Assembly (NCBI GenBank): GCA_963745175.1
Contig: CAVUWK010000006.1
Span: 434,001 to 498,000 of the forward strand
Length of the DNA: 64,000 nt
From: Bog-473 sp963745175
GTDB taxonomy: Bacteria > Actinomycetota > Acidimicrobiia > Acidimicrobiales > RAAP-2
Reading direction: 5' to 3'
A program made the translations under genes and the position numbers. The notes below the pieces were generated by a model, which saw nothing but the letters and a program-made list of their open reading frames with translations, did no database searches and had not been told where the DNA came from. Shown here in pieces: positions 7,852 to 16,873 of the stretch (within the stretch, counting starts at the first letter, position 1; the number at the start of each line of letters is the position of its first letter).

Positions 7852-9489
7852 GCAAGTTCATCTTCGTCACCGGTGGTGTCTCGAGCTCGCTCGGGAAGGG
7901 TCTCACTGCCTCTTCGCTCGGCCGGCTCCTCAAGTGCCGCGGGCTTGCGGGTGACGATGTGCAAACTCGACCCGTACATCAACGTCGACCCGGGCACCAT
8001 GAATCCCGGCGAGCACGGTGAGGTGTTCGTCACCGAGGACGGCGGCGAGACCGACCTCGACCTCGGGCACTACGAGCGCTTCATCGACGAGAACCTGTCG
8101 AGGCGTTCCAACACCACGACGGGCGGCATCTACCGCTCCGTGATCGAGAAGGAGCGCCGCGGTGACTTCCTGGGTCGCACGGTGCAGGTCATCCCGCACG
8201 TCACCGACGAGATCAAGGACCGCATCCACCGGCTCGCCGACGAGGACGTCGACATCGTCATCGTCGAGATCGGCGGGACCGTCGGCGACATCGAGATCGT
8301 CCCCTTTATCGAAGCAATCCGGCAATTCCGGCGGGACATCGGCCGCGACAATGTCTGCTACGTCCACCTCACCCTTGTGCCCTACCTGGTGTCCGGCGAA
8401 CAGAAGACCAAGCCGACCCAGCACTCGGTCACTGAGCTGCGCAGCCGGGGTATCCAACCCGACGTCATCGTGTGCCGCAGCGACAAGCCCATCTCCGAAG
8501 GTCTGAAGCGCAAGATCTCCCTGCAGTGCGACGTCGCCATCGACGCCGTGGTCTCGGCTGTCGACGCTCCGAGCATCTACGAGATCCCCCTTGTCCTGCA
8601 CGAGCAGGGTCTGGACTCCTACGTCTGCCGGACACTCGGTATCGACGAGACTGCGTCTCCGATCGACATCTCCGAATGGGAGACGCTGGTCGCCCGGGTC
8701 GAGTCGCTGTCGCGCCGCGTCAAGGTGGGGATCGTCGGCAAGTACGTGAACATGCCCGATGCCTACATGTCGGTGGTCGAGGCGTTGCGCCATGCCGGCT
8801 TCCACCATGGGACAGAGGTCGAGTTGGACTGGATCGACGCCGAGCTCGTCCCCGGACTCCTCGGGACCGACCGGTTGCGAGGTCTCGACGCCGTCGTCAT
8901 CCCGGGTGGCTTCGGCGAGCGCGGGATCGAGGGAATGATCGCCGCCGCCGGGTACACCCGCGACCACGGCATCCCGTGCCTCGGGTTGTGCCTGGGCCTC
9001 CACGTGATGGTGATCTCCATGGCCCGGGACCTGGCCGGGTTGGATCGGGCCAACTCTCGCGAGTTCGACAGCCTCTCCCCGCACATGGTGATCGACCTGA
9101 TGCCCGACCAGACCGAGGTCACCGACAAGGGCGGGACCATGCGGCTCGGCTCGTACCAGGCGGCGCTGCTGGCGGACTCCAAGGTGGCCCGGGCCTACGG
9201 CACCCTCGGCGTGACCGAGCGCCACCGGCACCGCTTCGAGTTCAACAACCGCTACAAGTCCAAACTCGAGGCGGTCGGCCTGGTGTGTTCGGGAATCTCA
9301 CCTGACGGCAGGCTGGTCGAATTCGTCGAGTTGGAGGAGCACCCCTACTGGGTGGCCACGCAGGCCCACCCAGAATTCAAGAGCCGACCCGACCGGGCCC
9401 ACCCCCTGTTCCGTGAGCTGGTTGCGGCCGCGCTGGAACGGGCGGACGGACGCGAGCCCCACCTGCTCGATCTCGACGCCGTCACCTAA
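7848..9489 (+). CDS. pyrG: CTP synthase, frameshifted near the N-terminus
   Basis: Makes CTP from UTP, ATP and glutamine. GTG 7848 opens SKFIFVTGGVSSSLGKG (synthetase P-loop), with AAGG just upstream. After KCRGL the frame changes at 7939-7946. From VTMCKLDPYINVDPGTM on, the rest reads in the next frame through the amidotransferase domain (GFGERGIEGM, CLGLCLGLHVM with the catalytic Cys, AHPEF) to TAA 9489. The break is explained by an extra G in the GGG at 7941-7943 or by a lost CG before it. CTP synthase is normally essential, so a sequence error is probable. Joined length is about 546 residues, which is normal. Confidence 0.92.
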
Positions 9490-9493
9490 GGGC

Positions 9494-10051
9494 GTGTCGG
9501 GGTTCCGCCGCGTCTCGGAGGAGGAGCTCCTCCGGGCCTGGCTGTTCCGGGTGGACCGCTTCCACCTGCTCGACCCCGACGGCCGGCCCTTCGACCGCTT
9601 CGTCGTGCGCCACCCCGGTGCCGTCACCATCGTGCCTCTGCACGACGACGGGACCGTGACGCTGGTCCGCCAGTACCGGGCCGCCGTCGACGCCCTGGTC
9701 CTCGAGATCCCCGCCGGGACCCTCGACAAGGAGGGCGAGGAGCCGGAGGAAGCGGCCCGGCGGGAGCTGTCCGAGGAGGTCGGGCTCGAAGCCGCCCGCT
9801 GGGAGCTGCTGATCGGGACATGGAACTCACCGGGGATCAGCGACCAGCACACTCTCGTCTACCTGGCGACGGGCCTGACGGCCACCCCGACCAGGCCGGA
9901 CGGCGTTGAGGAGGGCTTCATGACCATCGAGTCCATCCGTCTCGACGACGTCGATCGACTGGTGGCGGACGGGTCGATCAAGGACGAGACGACGGTCTTG
10001 GGCCTGTACCTGACGCGGCAGCGCCTGGCCGTCGGTGGCCCCGTGCCGTGA
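9494..10051 (+). CDS. Nudix hydrolase, ADP-ribose pyrophosphatase type
   Basis: A 185-residue Nudix protein. The Nudix box runs from GTLDKEGEEPEEAARRELSE into the EVGLEA that follows. The preceding LVRQYRAAVDALVLEIPAG is typical of ADP-ribose pyrophosphatases, which split ADP-ribose to AMP and ribose-5-phosphate. It occupies the place of Mtb Rv1700 between pyrG and xerD. GTG 9494 is chosen because it follows TAAGGGC directly after the pyrG stop. An upstream in-frame start would overlap pyrG by 77 bp. xerD begins 13 bp downstream. Confidence 0.88.
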   Translation: MSGFRRVSEEELLRAWLFRVDRFHLLDPDGRPFDRFVVRHPGAVTIVPLHDDGTVTLVRQYRAAVDALVLEIPAGTLDKEGEEPEEAARRELSEEVGLEAARWELLIGTWNSPGISDQHTLVYLATGLTATPTRPDGVEEGFMTIESIRLDDVDRLVADGSIKDETTVLGLYLTRQRLAVGGPVP

Positions 10052-10064
10052 CGATGACCGTGCC

Positions 10065-11009
10065 ATGACGGTGACGCTGCCCCGGGACGCCGAGGAGTAC
10101 CTCTCGTGGCTCGAGGTCGAGCGTGGACGCTCACCCCGCACGCTGGCTGCCTACCGCCGGGACCTGAGGACCTATCAGGAGGCCCTCGAGGGCCGTGGCA
10201 TCGACCACGGGACGTCCGCCGACGTGGCGGCCCATCTCGCGGCATTGCGGGGGACCCACGGTGCGTCGTCCGTGGCCCGGGCGCTCTCGAGCATCCGGGG
10301 CTTCCACCGCTTCCTGGTCGAGGAGGGCGTGCGCGGGGACGATCCCACCCTCGATCTGCCCTCCGTCTCCCTGACGGACCTGCTGCCGAAGGCGCTGAGC
10401 GAGGAGGAGACCGAGCGGCTGCTGGGCGCGGTGGTCGGTACCGGCCCCGTCGTCCTGCGCGACCGGGCTTTGCTCGAGGTGCTCTACGGCACCGGGGCTC
10501 GCGTCAGCGAGGTCGTCGGACTCAACCTCGGTGACGTCGCCGGCGCCGTCGAGGGTGCGGACCTGCCACTGTTGCGCGTGCTGGGGAAGGGCGACAAGGA
10601 GCGGGTCGTTCCTCTCGGCGGCCTCGCGCGCGACGCCCTGGCCGACTGGCTCTCCGGCCAGGGCCGCCCCCTTCTCGAGCCGGAGAAGTGGCGCCGGCGG
10701 AGCGACGCCGAGGCGGTCTTCCTCAACGCTCGCGGCGGACGGCTCACCCGGGTCGGCGTGTTCGGCGTGGTGAAGAAGTACGCGGGCCGCGTCGGCCTGG
10801 CGGAGAAGGTCAGCCCCCATGTCCTGCGGCACTCCTGCGCCACGCACATGTTGGGTCGCGGGGCCGACGTGCGAGTCGTCCAGGAGCTCCTCGGCCACGC
10901 CTCCATCGCCACCACGCAGCGCTACACGAAGGTCTCCCCCGAGCACCTCCGCCGGGCCTACGAGGGCGCCCACCCCCGGGCGGGAACCAAGGGGGGAGGG
11001 ACCGCGTAG
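10065..11009 (+). CDS. xerD: Tyrosine recombinase XerD
   Basis: A 314-residue recombinase resolving chromosome dimers at dif with XerC. An N-terminal SAM-like core-binding domain (YLSWLEVERGRSPRTLAAYRR) is followed by the catalytic domain with Arg in GTGARVSEV, Lys in GKGDKERVVPL, HVLRHSCATHML (His and Arg), LGHAS and the Tyr nucleophile in TTQRYTKV. The position next to pyrG/Nudix and close to scpA matches Mtb Rv1701, so this is the housekeeping enzyme rather than a phage integrase. Its TAG stop lies inside the putative -10 of the next gene. Confidence 0.93.
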   Translation: MTVTLPRDAEEYLSWLEVERGRSPRTLAAYRRDLRTYQEALEGRGIDHGTSADVAAHLAALRGTHGASSVARALSSIRGFHRFLVEEGVRGDDPTLDLPSVSLTDLLPKALSEEETERLLGAVVGTGPVVLRDRALLEVLYGTGARVSEVVGLNLGDVAGAVEGADLPLLRVLGKGDKERVVPLGGLARDALADWLSGQGRPLLEPEKWRRRSDAEAVFLNARGGRLTRVGVFGVVKKYAGRVGLAEKVSPHVLRHSCATHMLGRGADVRVVQELLGHASIATTQRYTKVSPEHLRRAYEGAHPRAGTKGGGTA

Positions 11010-11012
11010 CAT
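11007..11012 (+). promoter_or_regulatory. -10 element of the TraR/DksA gene built on the xerD stop codon
   Basis: TAGCAT ends 6 nt before ATG 11019. Its first three bases are the xerD stop. Confidence 0.45.
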
Positions 11013-11018
11013 GAGCGC

Positions 11019-11375
11019 ATGCCGAATGAGGCCCCCACGGCGGAGACCGCCGACGTCGATTTTGCCGCCCTCCTGCGCGACGAGCAGGCCGGGTTGCAGG
11101 CCCAGCTGAAGGAGCTCGGGTTCGCAGACCAGGGGAGCGGCCTCAACTACGACTCCAACTTCGCTGACTCCAGTCAGGTGACGGCGGAGCGGGGCGAGGC
11201 CGAGCGCCTGGCCACCGAGCTCCGCGAGGCCCTCGACGAGGTCGAAGCCGCCATCCAGCGACTCAACGCGGGGAACTACGGCAGATGCGAGGTCTGCGGG
11301 AAGCCGATCGGGTCAGCCCGGCTCGAGGCCATGCCCGCCGCCCGCCTCTGCATCGCTGACGCCGCCAAGCACTAG
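11019..11375 (+). CDS. TraR/DksA-family zinc-finger protein
   Basis: A 118-residue protein with an N-terminal coiled coil (ERGEAERLATELREALDEVE) and a C-terminal DksA-type finger. The finger has Cys90-x2-Cys93 and Cys111 but lacks the usual fourth Cys. The sequence after Cys111 is IADAAKH, so His118 is the only obvious alternative fourth ligand. Proteins of this family bind the RNA polymerase secondary channel or remain of unknown role in actinobacteria. It is probably transcribed from its own leaderless start and possibly with the M50 gene 38 bp downstream. Confidence 0.8.
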   Translation: MPNEAPTAETADVDFAALLRDEQAGLQAQLKELGFADQGSGLNYDSNFADSSQVTAERGEAERLATELREALDEVEAAIQRLNAGNYGRCEVCGKPIGSARLEAMPAARLCIADAAKH

Positions 11376-11413
11376 GTGAGCCCGCCCGGAGCCTCCTCGG
11401 GGGGCGCCGACCT

Positions 11414-12138
11414 ATGGATCAACGGACCAAGCGCACCCTCTGGGTCGTGGCCGGCGTCGTGGTCTTCTTCGCCCTCTACCGCTCCCACCACATCACCGAG
11501 CAGGAGCTCATCGTCTTCTGCGTCATCGTGCCCTCCATCATCCTGCACGAGGTGTCGCACGGCTGGGTGGCCAACGCGTTCGGGGACGACACCGCGAAGC
11601 GCGCGGGTCGCCTGACCCTCAATCCGGTCGCGCACGTGGACCCCGTCGGCACCCTGATCGTTCCGGCGCTGCTGTCCCTGGCCGGCGCCGGCGTCTTCGG
11701 ATGGGCCAAGCCGGTGCCGGTGAACGTCGGCCGGTTACGCAAGCCGCGTAACCAGGGTGTGTTGGTGTCGCTGGCCGGCCCGGCCACAAACGCCGTTCTG
11801 GCCGCGATCTTCGCCGTTGTGTTCATCGAGGTGATTCGTCCCCGGCTTTCGCCCTTCGGTCAGCTTTCGACCGTCGCACAGATCGTCTTCTACGCCGGTC
11901 TGGTCAACGTATGGCTCTGCATCTTCAACCTGATCCCGATCCCTCCCTCGACGGTTCGGCCCTCCTCGAGCGGTTGCTGCCGGCGCGCTACTGGCCGACC
12001 TATTTGAAGTACCGCCAGTACACGATGCCGCTCCTGATCGGGCTCGTGCTCCTGAACTTCCTCCTGTACCCCCACGGACCCATCACGTGGCTGTTTGATC
12101 GGCTCTTCAACTGGTGGGTCAGCGTGCTCGGGATCTAG
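11414..12138 (+). CDS. Site-2 protease-like (M50) membrane metallopeptidase, frameshifted
   Basis: A multi-pass membrane protein. A helix near residues 9-22 is followed by the zinc motif HEVSH (ILHEVSHGWVANAFG), SLAGPATNAVLAAIFAVVF and the third-ligand segment FNLIPIPPLDGS. The frame is lost in that last segment at 11941-11950. Restoring one C in the C run gives PPLDGSALLERLLPARYW and joins the downstream 60 residues, which end in VSVLGI. Joined length is about 241 residues, typical of the compact actinobacterial M50 family. The substrate is unknown. Its TAG overlaps the trpS stop on the other strand (CTAG). Confidence 0.85.
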
Positions 12139-13124
12139 TCGACAGCGGGCGGCAGAAGCCCGATGGCATCGGCCGCCCGGGCATAGGTGGCCGCGGCAAC
12201 GCCGTGGGCATGCGCCGCTCCGCGGGCCAACACGCCGTGGACGTAGGGCAGGTCCTTCTCGAGCTCGGACCGACGCTCCCGCACGGGCCGGAGCAGCTCA
12301 CTGAGCGCCGCAGCCACGTCGTTCTTGAGGTCGCCGTAGCGCTGGTAGCCCGCCGCCACGTCGACCGCCGTCCGCCCGGTGGCCGCTGCCAGCAGGTCGA
12401 GGAGATTGGCCAGTCCCGGCTTGGCGGCGCGGTCGTAACGCATCTCCCCGTCGGTGTCGGTGACTGCCTTGCGCACCTTCCGGGTGATCTCCTCGTCGGA
12501 GTCGAGGAGCCGGATGGTGCCCAGCGGCGAGTCGGCGGACTTGGACATCTTCCGCTCCGGGTGCTGGAGGTCCATCACCCGGGCGCCCGTACCGGGGATC
12601 GCCGCCTCCGGGACGGTGAAGGTCTCGCCGTAGCGGTTGTTGAACCGGACGGCGACTTCCCGGGCCAGCTCGAGGTGCTGGCGCTGATCGTCGCCGACGG
12701 GAACCGCTGCGGCGTCGTAGAGGAGGATGTCGGCGGCCATCAGGACCGGGTAGGTGAAGAGGCCCACCCGGACCGCTTCCTGGCCCTTTCCTTTGTCCTT
12801 GAACTGGGTCATGCGCCGGAGTTCCCCCATGGTGGCGGTGCATTCGAGCAGCCAGGTCAGCCTGGTGTGCTCCGGCACCTGGCTCTGAAGGAAGAGGGTG
12901 CAACGCTCGGGGTCGAGCCCGACGGAGAGGAGGTTGAGGGCGGCATCGAGCGTGTTGGCCCGCAGGTCGGCCGGATCGATCTCCGACGTGAGCGCATGGA
13001 GGTCCACCACGCAGTAGAAGGCGTCGTACCCGTCCTGGAAGGAGACCCAGTGCCGGAGCGCCCCGAGGTAGTTGCCCAAGGTGAAGTTGCCTGACGGCGC
13101 GATACCGGAAAGGACCCTGTCCAT
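12135..13124 (-). CDS. trpS: Tryptophanyl-tRNA synthetase
   Basis: A 329-residue class I synthetase charging tRNA-Trp. The HIGH-type motif is PSGNFTLGNYLG, the KMSKS motif is ERKMSKSADSP, and MAADILLYDA and VPVGDDQRQHLELARE are also family landmarks. ATG 13124 is used because family proteins begin at MDRVLSGIAPSG and because TACCAT lies 8 nt upstream. The frame is open further upstream without homology. It is divergent from scpA with about 90 bp between the starts and convergent with the M50 gene, their stops sharing the palindrome CTAG. Confidence 0.95.
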   Translation of the reverse strand: MDRVLSGIAPSGNFTLGNYLGALRHWVSFQDGYDAFYCVVDLHALTSEIDPADLRANTLDAALNLLSVGLDPERCTLFLQSQVPEHTRLTWLLECTATMGELRRMTQFKDKGKGQEAVRVGLFTYPVLMAADILLYDAAAVPVGDDQRQHLELAREVAVRFNNRYGETFTVPEAAIPGTGARVMDLQHPERKMSKSADSPLGTIRLLDSDEEITRKVRKAVTDTDGEMRYDRAAKPGLANLLDLLAAATGRTAVDVAAGYQRYGDLKNDVAAALSELLRPVRERRSELEKDLPYVHGVLARGAAHAHGVAAATYARAADAIGLLPPAVD

Positions 13125-13132
13125 GGGCCGCC

Positions 13133-13138
13133 ATGGTA
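13133..13138 (-). promoter_or_regulatory. -10 element of trpS (leaderless)
   Basis: On the minus strand TACCAT ends 8 nt before the trpS ATG. It supports choosing the 329-residue start. Confidence 0.45.
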
Positions 13139-13201
13139 GGGCGCCCCGGAGGGCGCATCGGCAGGTGGTGAGGGGTGCGCGGGGGCGGTCGTCGGTTTCG
13201 G

Positions 13202-13207
13202 TAACGT
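13202..13207 (+). promoter_or_regulatory. -10 element of scpA (leaderless)
   Basis: TAACGT ends 6 nt before GTG 13214. No Shine-Dalgarno sequence fits in the gap. Confidence 0.5.
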
Positions 13208-13213
13208 CAGCGG

Positions 13214-14023
13214 GTGGCCTACTCGGTCTCCACACCAAGTTTCGAGGGTCCGATCGACCTCTTGTTGCACCTCGTTTCGTCCCACGAGGTCGATATCCTC
13301 GACATCCCCCTCCTGCCCGTGATCGACGGCTTCGTGAGCGTGCTCTCGGAGCAGCGCGAGCAGATCGACTTCAACCAGCTCTCTGAGTTCCTCCTCGTGG
13401 CCGCCATCCTCATCGAGCTCAAGTCACAGAGGCTGCTGCCCGGACCCGAGACCGCCGACGAGGACGAGGACCTCGTGGGTTGGGAAGAGCGGGATCTGCT
13501 GTTGGCCCGGCTGCTCGAGTGCCGGGCTTACGCGGCCGCGGCCGACGTCTTCGTCGCGATGGCCGAACAAGCGTCGCGCTCCATCCCCCGCGAGGTGGGG
13601 CTGGACGACGACTTCGCCGTGCACGCCCCGGACCTCTTGGCCGGGATCACGCCCGAGGACCTGGCCCAGGCCTATCTGCGGGGGTCGGCCGAACGCCCGG
13701 TGCCCCGGGTCGACCTGTCCCACGTCACGGTCGACACCGTCTCGGTTTCCGAGGCGGTGGCGGACCTCATGGCCGTGCACGAGTCCGAGCGCGCGACCTC
13801 CTTCCGCGCCCTGGTCGAGGGCTGCCGCACGCGGATTGAGGTCATCGTGCGCTTCCTCGCCCTGCTCGAGCTGTGCAAGATGGGGCGGGTGACGCTCGGC
13901 CAGGGTTCGACGTTCGGAGACCTGCGCATATCGTGGCTGGCGGCCGACGACCTGGCCGGGGTGACGAGCGGCCGAGGGCTGTCGGAGCTGGCCGGCTACG
14001 AGATCGACGACTACGAAGGGTGA
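13214..14023 (+). CDS. scpA: Segregation and condensation protein A
   Basis: A 269-residue kleisin subunit of the SMC-ScpAB condensin that organises and segregates chromosomes. Typical N-terminal motif FEGPIDLLLHLVSSHEVDILDI, then IDFNQLSEFLLVAAILIELKSQRLLP. The C-terminal winged helix ends at about FGDLRISW. It starts at GTG directly after a leaderless-type -10. scpB follows after 4 bp, as in Mtb Rv1709-Rv1710. Confidence 0.95.
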   Translation: MAYSVSTPSFEGPIDLLLHLVSSHEVDILDIPLLPVIDGFVSVLSEQREQIDFNQLSEFLLVAAILIELKSQRLLPGPETADEDEDLVGWEERDLLLARLLECRAYAAAADVFVAMAEQASRSIPREVGLDDDFAVHAPDLLAGITPEDLAQAYLRGSAERPVPRVDLSHVTVDTVSVSEAVADLMAVHESERATSFRALVEGCRTRIEVIVRFLALLELCKMGRVTLGQGSTFGDLRISWLAADDLAGVTSGRGLSELAGYEIDDYEG

Positions 14024-14027
14024 GGGC

Positions 14028-14636
14028 TTGAATCCCGTGGAGAGCACAGAGTTGGGTCGCACGATCGAGGCCATCCTTCTGGTGGCGGTGGAACCGATCG
14101 CGCCCCAACTGCTCGCCGAGCTCGTGGAAGAGCCCGTCGAGCACGTCGAGCAAGTGCTCGCGGAACTCGCGCAGTCCTACGAGCGTGAACGCCGGGGGTT
14201 CGTGCTCGCCCGTATCGCCGGTGGAGCGCGTCTGCAGACCCATCCCGATCTCGCGCCCTACGTCGAGCGGTTCGCGAACCGAGAGGTGTCGCACCGGCTC
14301 TCGACTGCCGCGCTGGAGACTCTGGCCATCGTGGCCTACCGCCAGCCTGTCTCCCGGGGTCAGATCTCGGCACTGCGTGGCGTCAACGTGGACGGCGTGA
14401 GTCGCCTCCTGGAACAGCGGGGGTACATCCACGTGGTCGGCCACGCGGACGGACCCGGCCAGCCGGCGCTCTTCGGCACGACCGATTTGTTCCTGGAACG
14501 CCTCGGACTCGACTCACTCGAGCAACTGCCGGCAGTGGAGGACTTCCTGCCAGGGCCCGAGGTGGCCGGCGACCTCGAGCGTGACCTGCAGTCGGCGCTG
14601 GGTTTCGGCGTCGAGGCGGGCTCTGACGACGCCTGA
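14028..14636 (+). CDS. scpB: Segregation and condensation protein B
   Basis: A 202-residue double winged-helix partner of ScpA/SMC. Landmarks are IEAILLVAVEPI, the motif LSTAALETLAIVAYRQPVSR, ALRGVNVDGVSRLLEQRGYI and FGTTDLFLERLGL. The start is TTG 14028, 4 bp after the scpA stop, with GAGGG before it. The C-terminal 30 residues are acidic. The 3' end overlaps the pseudouridine synthase gene. Confidence 0.93.
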   Translation: MNPVESTELGRTIEAILLVAVEPIAPQLLAELVEEPVEHVEQVLAELAQSYERERRGFVLARIAGGARLQTHPDLAPYVERFANREVSHRLSTAALETLAIVAYRQPVSRGQISALRGVNVDGVSRLLEQRGYIHVVGHADGPGQPALFGTTDLFLERLGLDSLEQLPAVEDFLPGPEVAGDLERDLQSALGFGVEAGSDDA

Positions 14637-15369
14637 GGGCGAGCGCCTGCAGAAGGTCCTGGCGCGGGTCGGGATCGGATCGCGGCGAGCCTGCGAGGAG
14701 CTGATCGCTGCGGGACGCGTCCGTGTCGATGGCGAGGCCGCCTCGCTCGGCCGGCGCATCGATCCTCTGGTCGCCCGGGTCGAAGTCGACGGTGTCCTGG
14801 TCCCGGTGGCCCCCGACCTGGTCTACTACCTGCTGAACAAACCTGATGGGGTCATCACCACGGCCGACGACCCCCAGGGGCGTGCCACGGTGATGACGTT
14901 GGTGCCTCCGGAGCCGCGCGTCTTCGCCGTGGGGCGGTTGGACCGACACACCGAGGGACTCCTCATCCTGACCAACGACGGGGCGTTCGCCCAGCTGCTC
15001 ACCCACCCGTCGCACGGGGTGGCCAAGGAGTACGTGGCTGAGGTGGCCGGAGGCACGCCTGCTCCCGGGGCGCTGCGGTCCCTGCGTCAGGGCGTGGAGC
15101 TCGAGGACGGAGTCACCGCACCTGCCGAAGTCGGCGTGCTGGCACCGGGCGTCCTCCGCCTGGTGATCCACGAGGGCCGCAACCGTCAGGTCCGCCGCAT
15201 GTGCAGCGCCATTGGCCATCCTGTGCGGCGCCTTGTACGTACCCGCATCGGGCCACTACGCGACGCGAACCTTCCGCCCGGGCAGTGGCGCACCCTCGAG
15301 CCCGGTGAGGTCCGCGCTCTGGCCGCTTCGGCCGGTCCCGGGCGCCCGGGTCCGCTTCAACAGGCGTAG
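14581..15369 (+). CDS. rluB: rRNA pseudouridine synthase, RluB/RsuA family
   Basis: An S4 domain (ERLQKVLARVGIGSRRACEELI) is followed by the RsuA/RluB/E/F catalytic domain with VGRLDRHTEGLLILTNDG (catalytic Asp), KEYVAEV and the tail motif HEGRNRQVRRM. It isomerises a uridine in 16S or 23S rRNA. The only standard in-frame start is GTG 14581, overlapping scpB by 56 bp. CTG 14623, just before TTPEGERLQ, would fit family length better. The true start is therefore uncertain. The order scpA-scpB-rluB matches Mtb Rv1709-Rv1711. Confidence 0.9.
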   Translation: MTCSRRWVSASRRALTTPEGERLQKVLARVGIGSRRACEELIAAGRVRVDGEAASLGRRIDPLVARVEVDGVLVPVAPDLVYYLLNKPDGVITTADDPQGRATVMTLVPPEPRVFAVGRLDRHTEGLLILTNDGAFAQLLTHPSHGVAKEYVAEVAGGTPAPGALRSLRQGVELEDGVTAPAEVGVLAPGVLRLVIHEGRNRQVRRMCSAIGHPVRRLVRTRIGPLRDANLPPGQWRTLEPGEVRALAASAGPGRPGPLQQA

Positions 15370-15406
15370 TCGGGCCTGGTCAGACGGGCGTCCCGATCGA
15401 TGCCGG

Positions 15407-15412
15407 TAGAGT
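15407..15412 (+). promoter_or_regulatory. -10 element of aroH (leaderless)
   Basis: TAGAGT ends 8 nt before ATG 15421. It lies about 40 bp after the rluB stop, so the aromatic genes can start their own transcript. Confidence 0.45.
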
Positions 15413-15420
15413 GACCGGCC

Positions 15421-15795
15421 ATGGCACCCGCTCCCACCGTCAGGGGTTTGCGCGGGGCGACGACGGTCGACGAGGACACGGTGTCCGAGGTCACCCAGCG
15501 CTCCCAAGAGCTCATGCACGAGCTCATGGCCGGCAACGGGTTGGTCGAGGACGACATCATCAGTGTGCTCTTCACAGCCACTGCCGACGTGACGAGCACG
15601 TTCCCTGCGACCGCCATCCGCGAGATCGGGTTCGGCGCCGTGCCGCTCCTGTGTGCGGCAGAGATCGCCGTACCGGGCTCCATGCCTCTCTGCATCCGGG
15701 TCCTGCTCCATGTCCACACGACCAAGTCGCGCGACGAAATCAAACACGTCTACCTCCACGGTGCCCAAGGGCTCCGCGATGACCTCCCCGGCTGA
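15421..15795 (+). CDS. aroH: Chorismate mutase, AroH class
   Basis: A 124-residue AroH-fold (Bacillus-type trimeric) chorismate mutase converting chorismate to prephenate. VRGLRGATTVDEDT carries the N-terminal active-site Arg. CAAEIAVPGSMPLCIRVLLH carries the Glu and Arg, and IKHVYLHGA the Tyr. It overlaps tyrA by 17 bp and feeds it directly. It lies inside a block that in Mtb goes straight from rluB to cmk, so the aromatic trio is an insertion relative to that order. Confidence 0.93.
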   Translation: MAPAPTVRGLRGATTVDEDTVSEVTQRSQELMHELMAGNGLVEDDIISVLFTATADVTSTFPATAIREIGFGAVPLLCAAEIAVPGSMPLCIRVLLHVHTTKSRDEIKHVYLHGAQGLRDDLPG

Positions 15796-16873
15796 GGTCG
15801 GTGAGCGCCGGCGGGCACTCGTCGTCGGGACCGGGCTGATCGGGGGGTCGATTGCGCTGGGTTTGCGCCGGCGTGGCTGGCACGTGTCGGGACTCGACGC
15901 TGACGAGGAGCAGCTCCATGCCGCCCTCCAGGCGGGCGTGGTCGAAGCCGTCGGCGACGACCCCCTGGCGGAGGTGGTCTTCATCGCGACACCGGCGGCC
16001 GCGGTCGCCCGGGTGGCCCGCGGCATCCTCGACGAGGAAGGTCGGCTGGCCGACGCGGTGGTGACCGACGTGAGCGGGGTCAAGTCGGCCATCGTCGAAG
16101 AGGCGGATCACCCGCGCTTCATAGGTGGGCACCCGATGGCCGGTTCAGAGCAAAGCGGGCTGCACGGTGCCGATCCTGACCTGTTCGAGGGAGCCGTGTG
16201 GGTCCTGACCCCGACCGCGGCAACCGACCTGGAGGCCTTCAACCGGCTGAAGGGCGTGGTGATGAGCCTGGGTGCGGACGTGCTCGTCCTCTCAGCGGCG
16301 GACCACGACCGACTGGTCGCAGTGGTCTCCCACGTGCCCCACCTTGTCGCGGCCACGCTGATGAACGCGGCCGCGGATGGCGCCGAGCAGGACGGTGCGC
16401 TCCTCCGTTTGGCCGCCGGCGGCTTTCGCGACATGACCAGGGTGGCCGCCGGCCACCCTGGGATCTGGCCCGACATCTGCGCCGAGAACGCCGCCGCCAT
16501 CGTCGACGCGCTCGATGCGCTGGTGGCGGACCTCGGTGTGATGCGGGACCGCGTCGCGGCACAGGACCGCGGCGCGCTCCTCGGGTCGCTCCAGAAAGCC
16601 AGCGCGGCCCGGAGGAACCTTCCGGCCCGCGCCGTGCGGCCCGAACACCTCGCCGAGCTCCGCATCCCGGTCCCGGACCGGGCCGGCGTCCTGGCCGAGA
16701 TCACGTCGCTGGCGGCCGATGCAGGGATCGGCATCTACGACATCGAGATCGCGCACTCCGCAGAGGGCCCACGCGGTGTCCTCATCCTCGTGGTCGACGG
16801 AGCGGATGCCGAGACCCTCACAGCCGCTGTGGAGTCCCGCGGCTACCGCGGCCGGGCCGAGCACCTGTCATGA
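15779..16873 (+). CDS. tyrA: Prephenate dehydrogenase with ACT domain
   Basis: A 364-residue TyrA. The Rossmann motif is VVGTGLIGGSIALGLRRRGW, followed by VTDVSGVKSAIV, GGHPMAGSEQSG (active-site region) and VAAGHPGIWPDI. A C-terminal ACT domain begins at about ELRIPVPDRAGVLAEIT, probably sensing tyrosine or another amino acid. ATG 15779 lies inside the end of aroH. The frame is open upstream but would overlap far more. The TGA overlaps the AroA ATG (ATGA). Confidence 0.92.
   Translation: MTSPAEVGERRRALVVGTGLIGGSIALGLRRRGWHVSGLDADEEQLHAALQAGVVEAVGDDPLAEVVFIATPAAAVARVARGILDEEGRLADAVVTDVSGVKSAIVEEADHPRFIGGHPMAGSEQSGLHGADPDLFEGAVWVLTPTAATDLEAFNRLKGVVMSLGADVLVLSAADHDRLVAVVSHVPHLVAATLMNAAADGAEQDGALLRLAAGGFRDMTRVAAGHPGIWPDICAENAAAIVDALDALVADLGVMRDRVAAQDRGALLGSLQKASAARRNLPARAVRPEHLAELRIPVPDRAGVLAEITSLAADAGIGIYDIEIAHSAEGPRGVLILVVDGADAETLTAAVESRGYRGRAEHLS

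Noticed and set aside
10065..11009. Tyrosine recombinase as the integrase of the island
   Set aside because: It is 17 kb away, in the conserved pyrG-Nudix-xerD order, and reads as housekeeping XerD.
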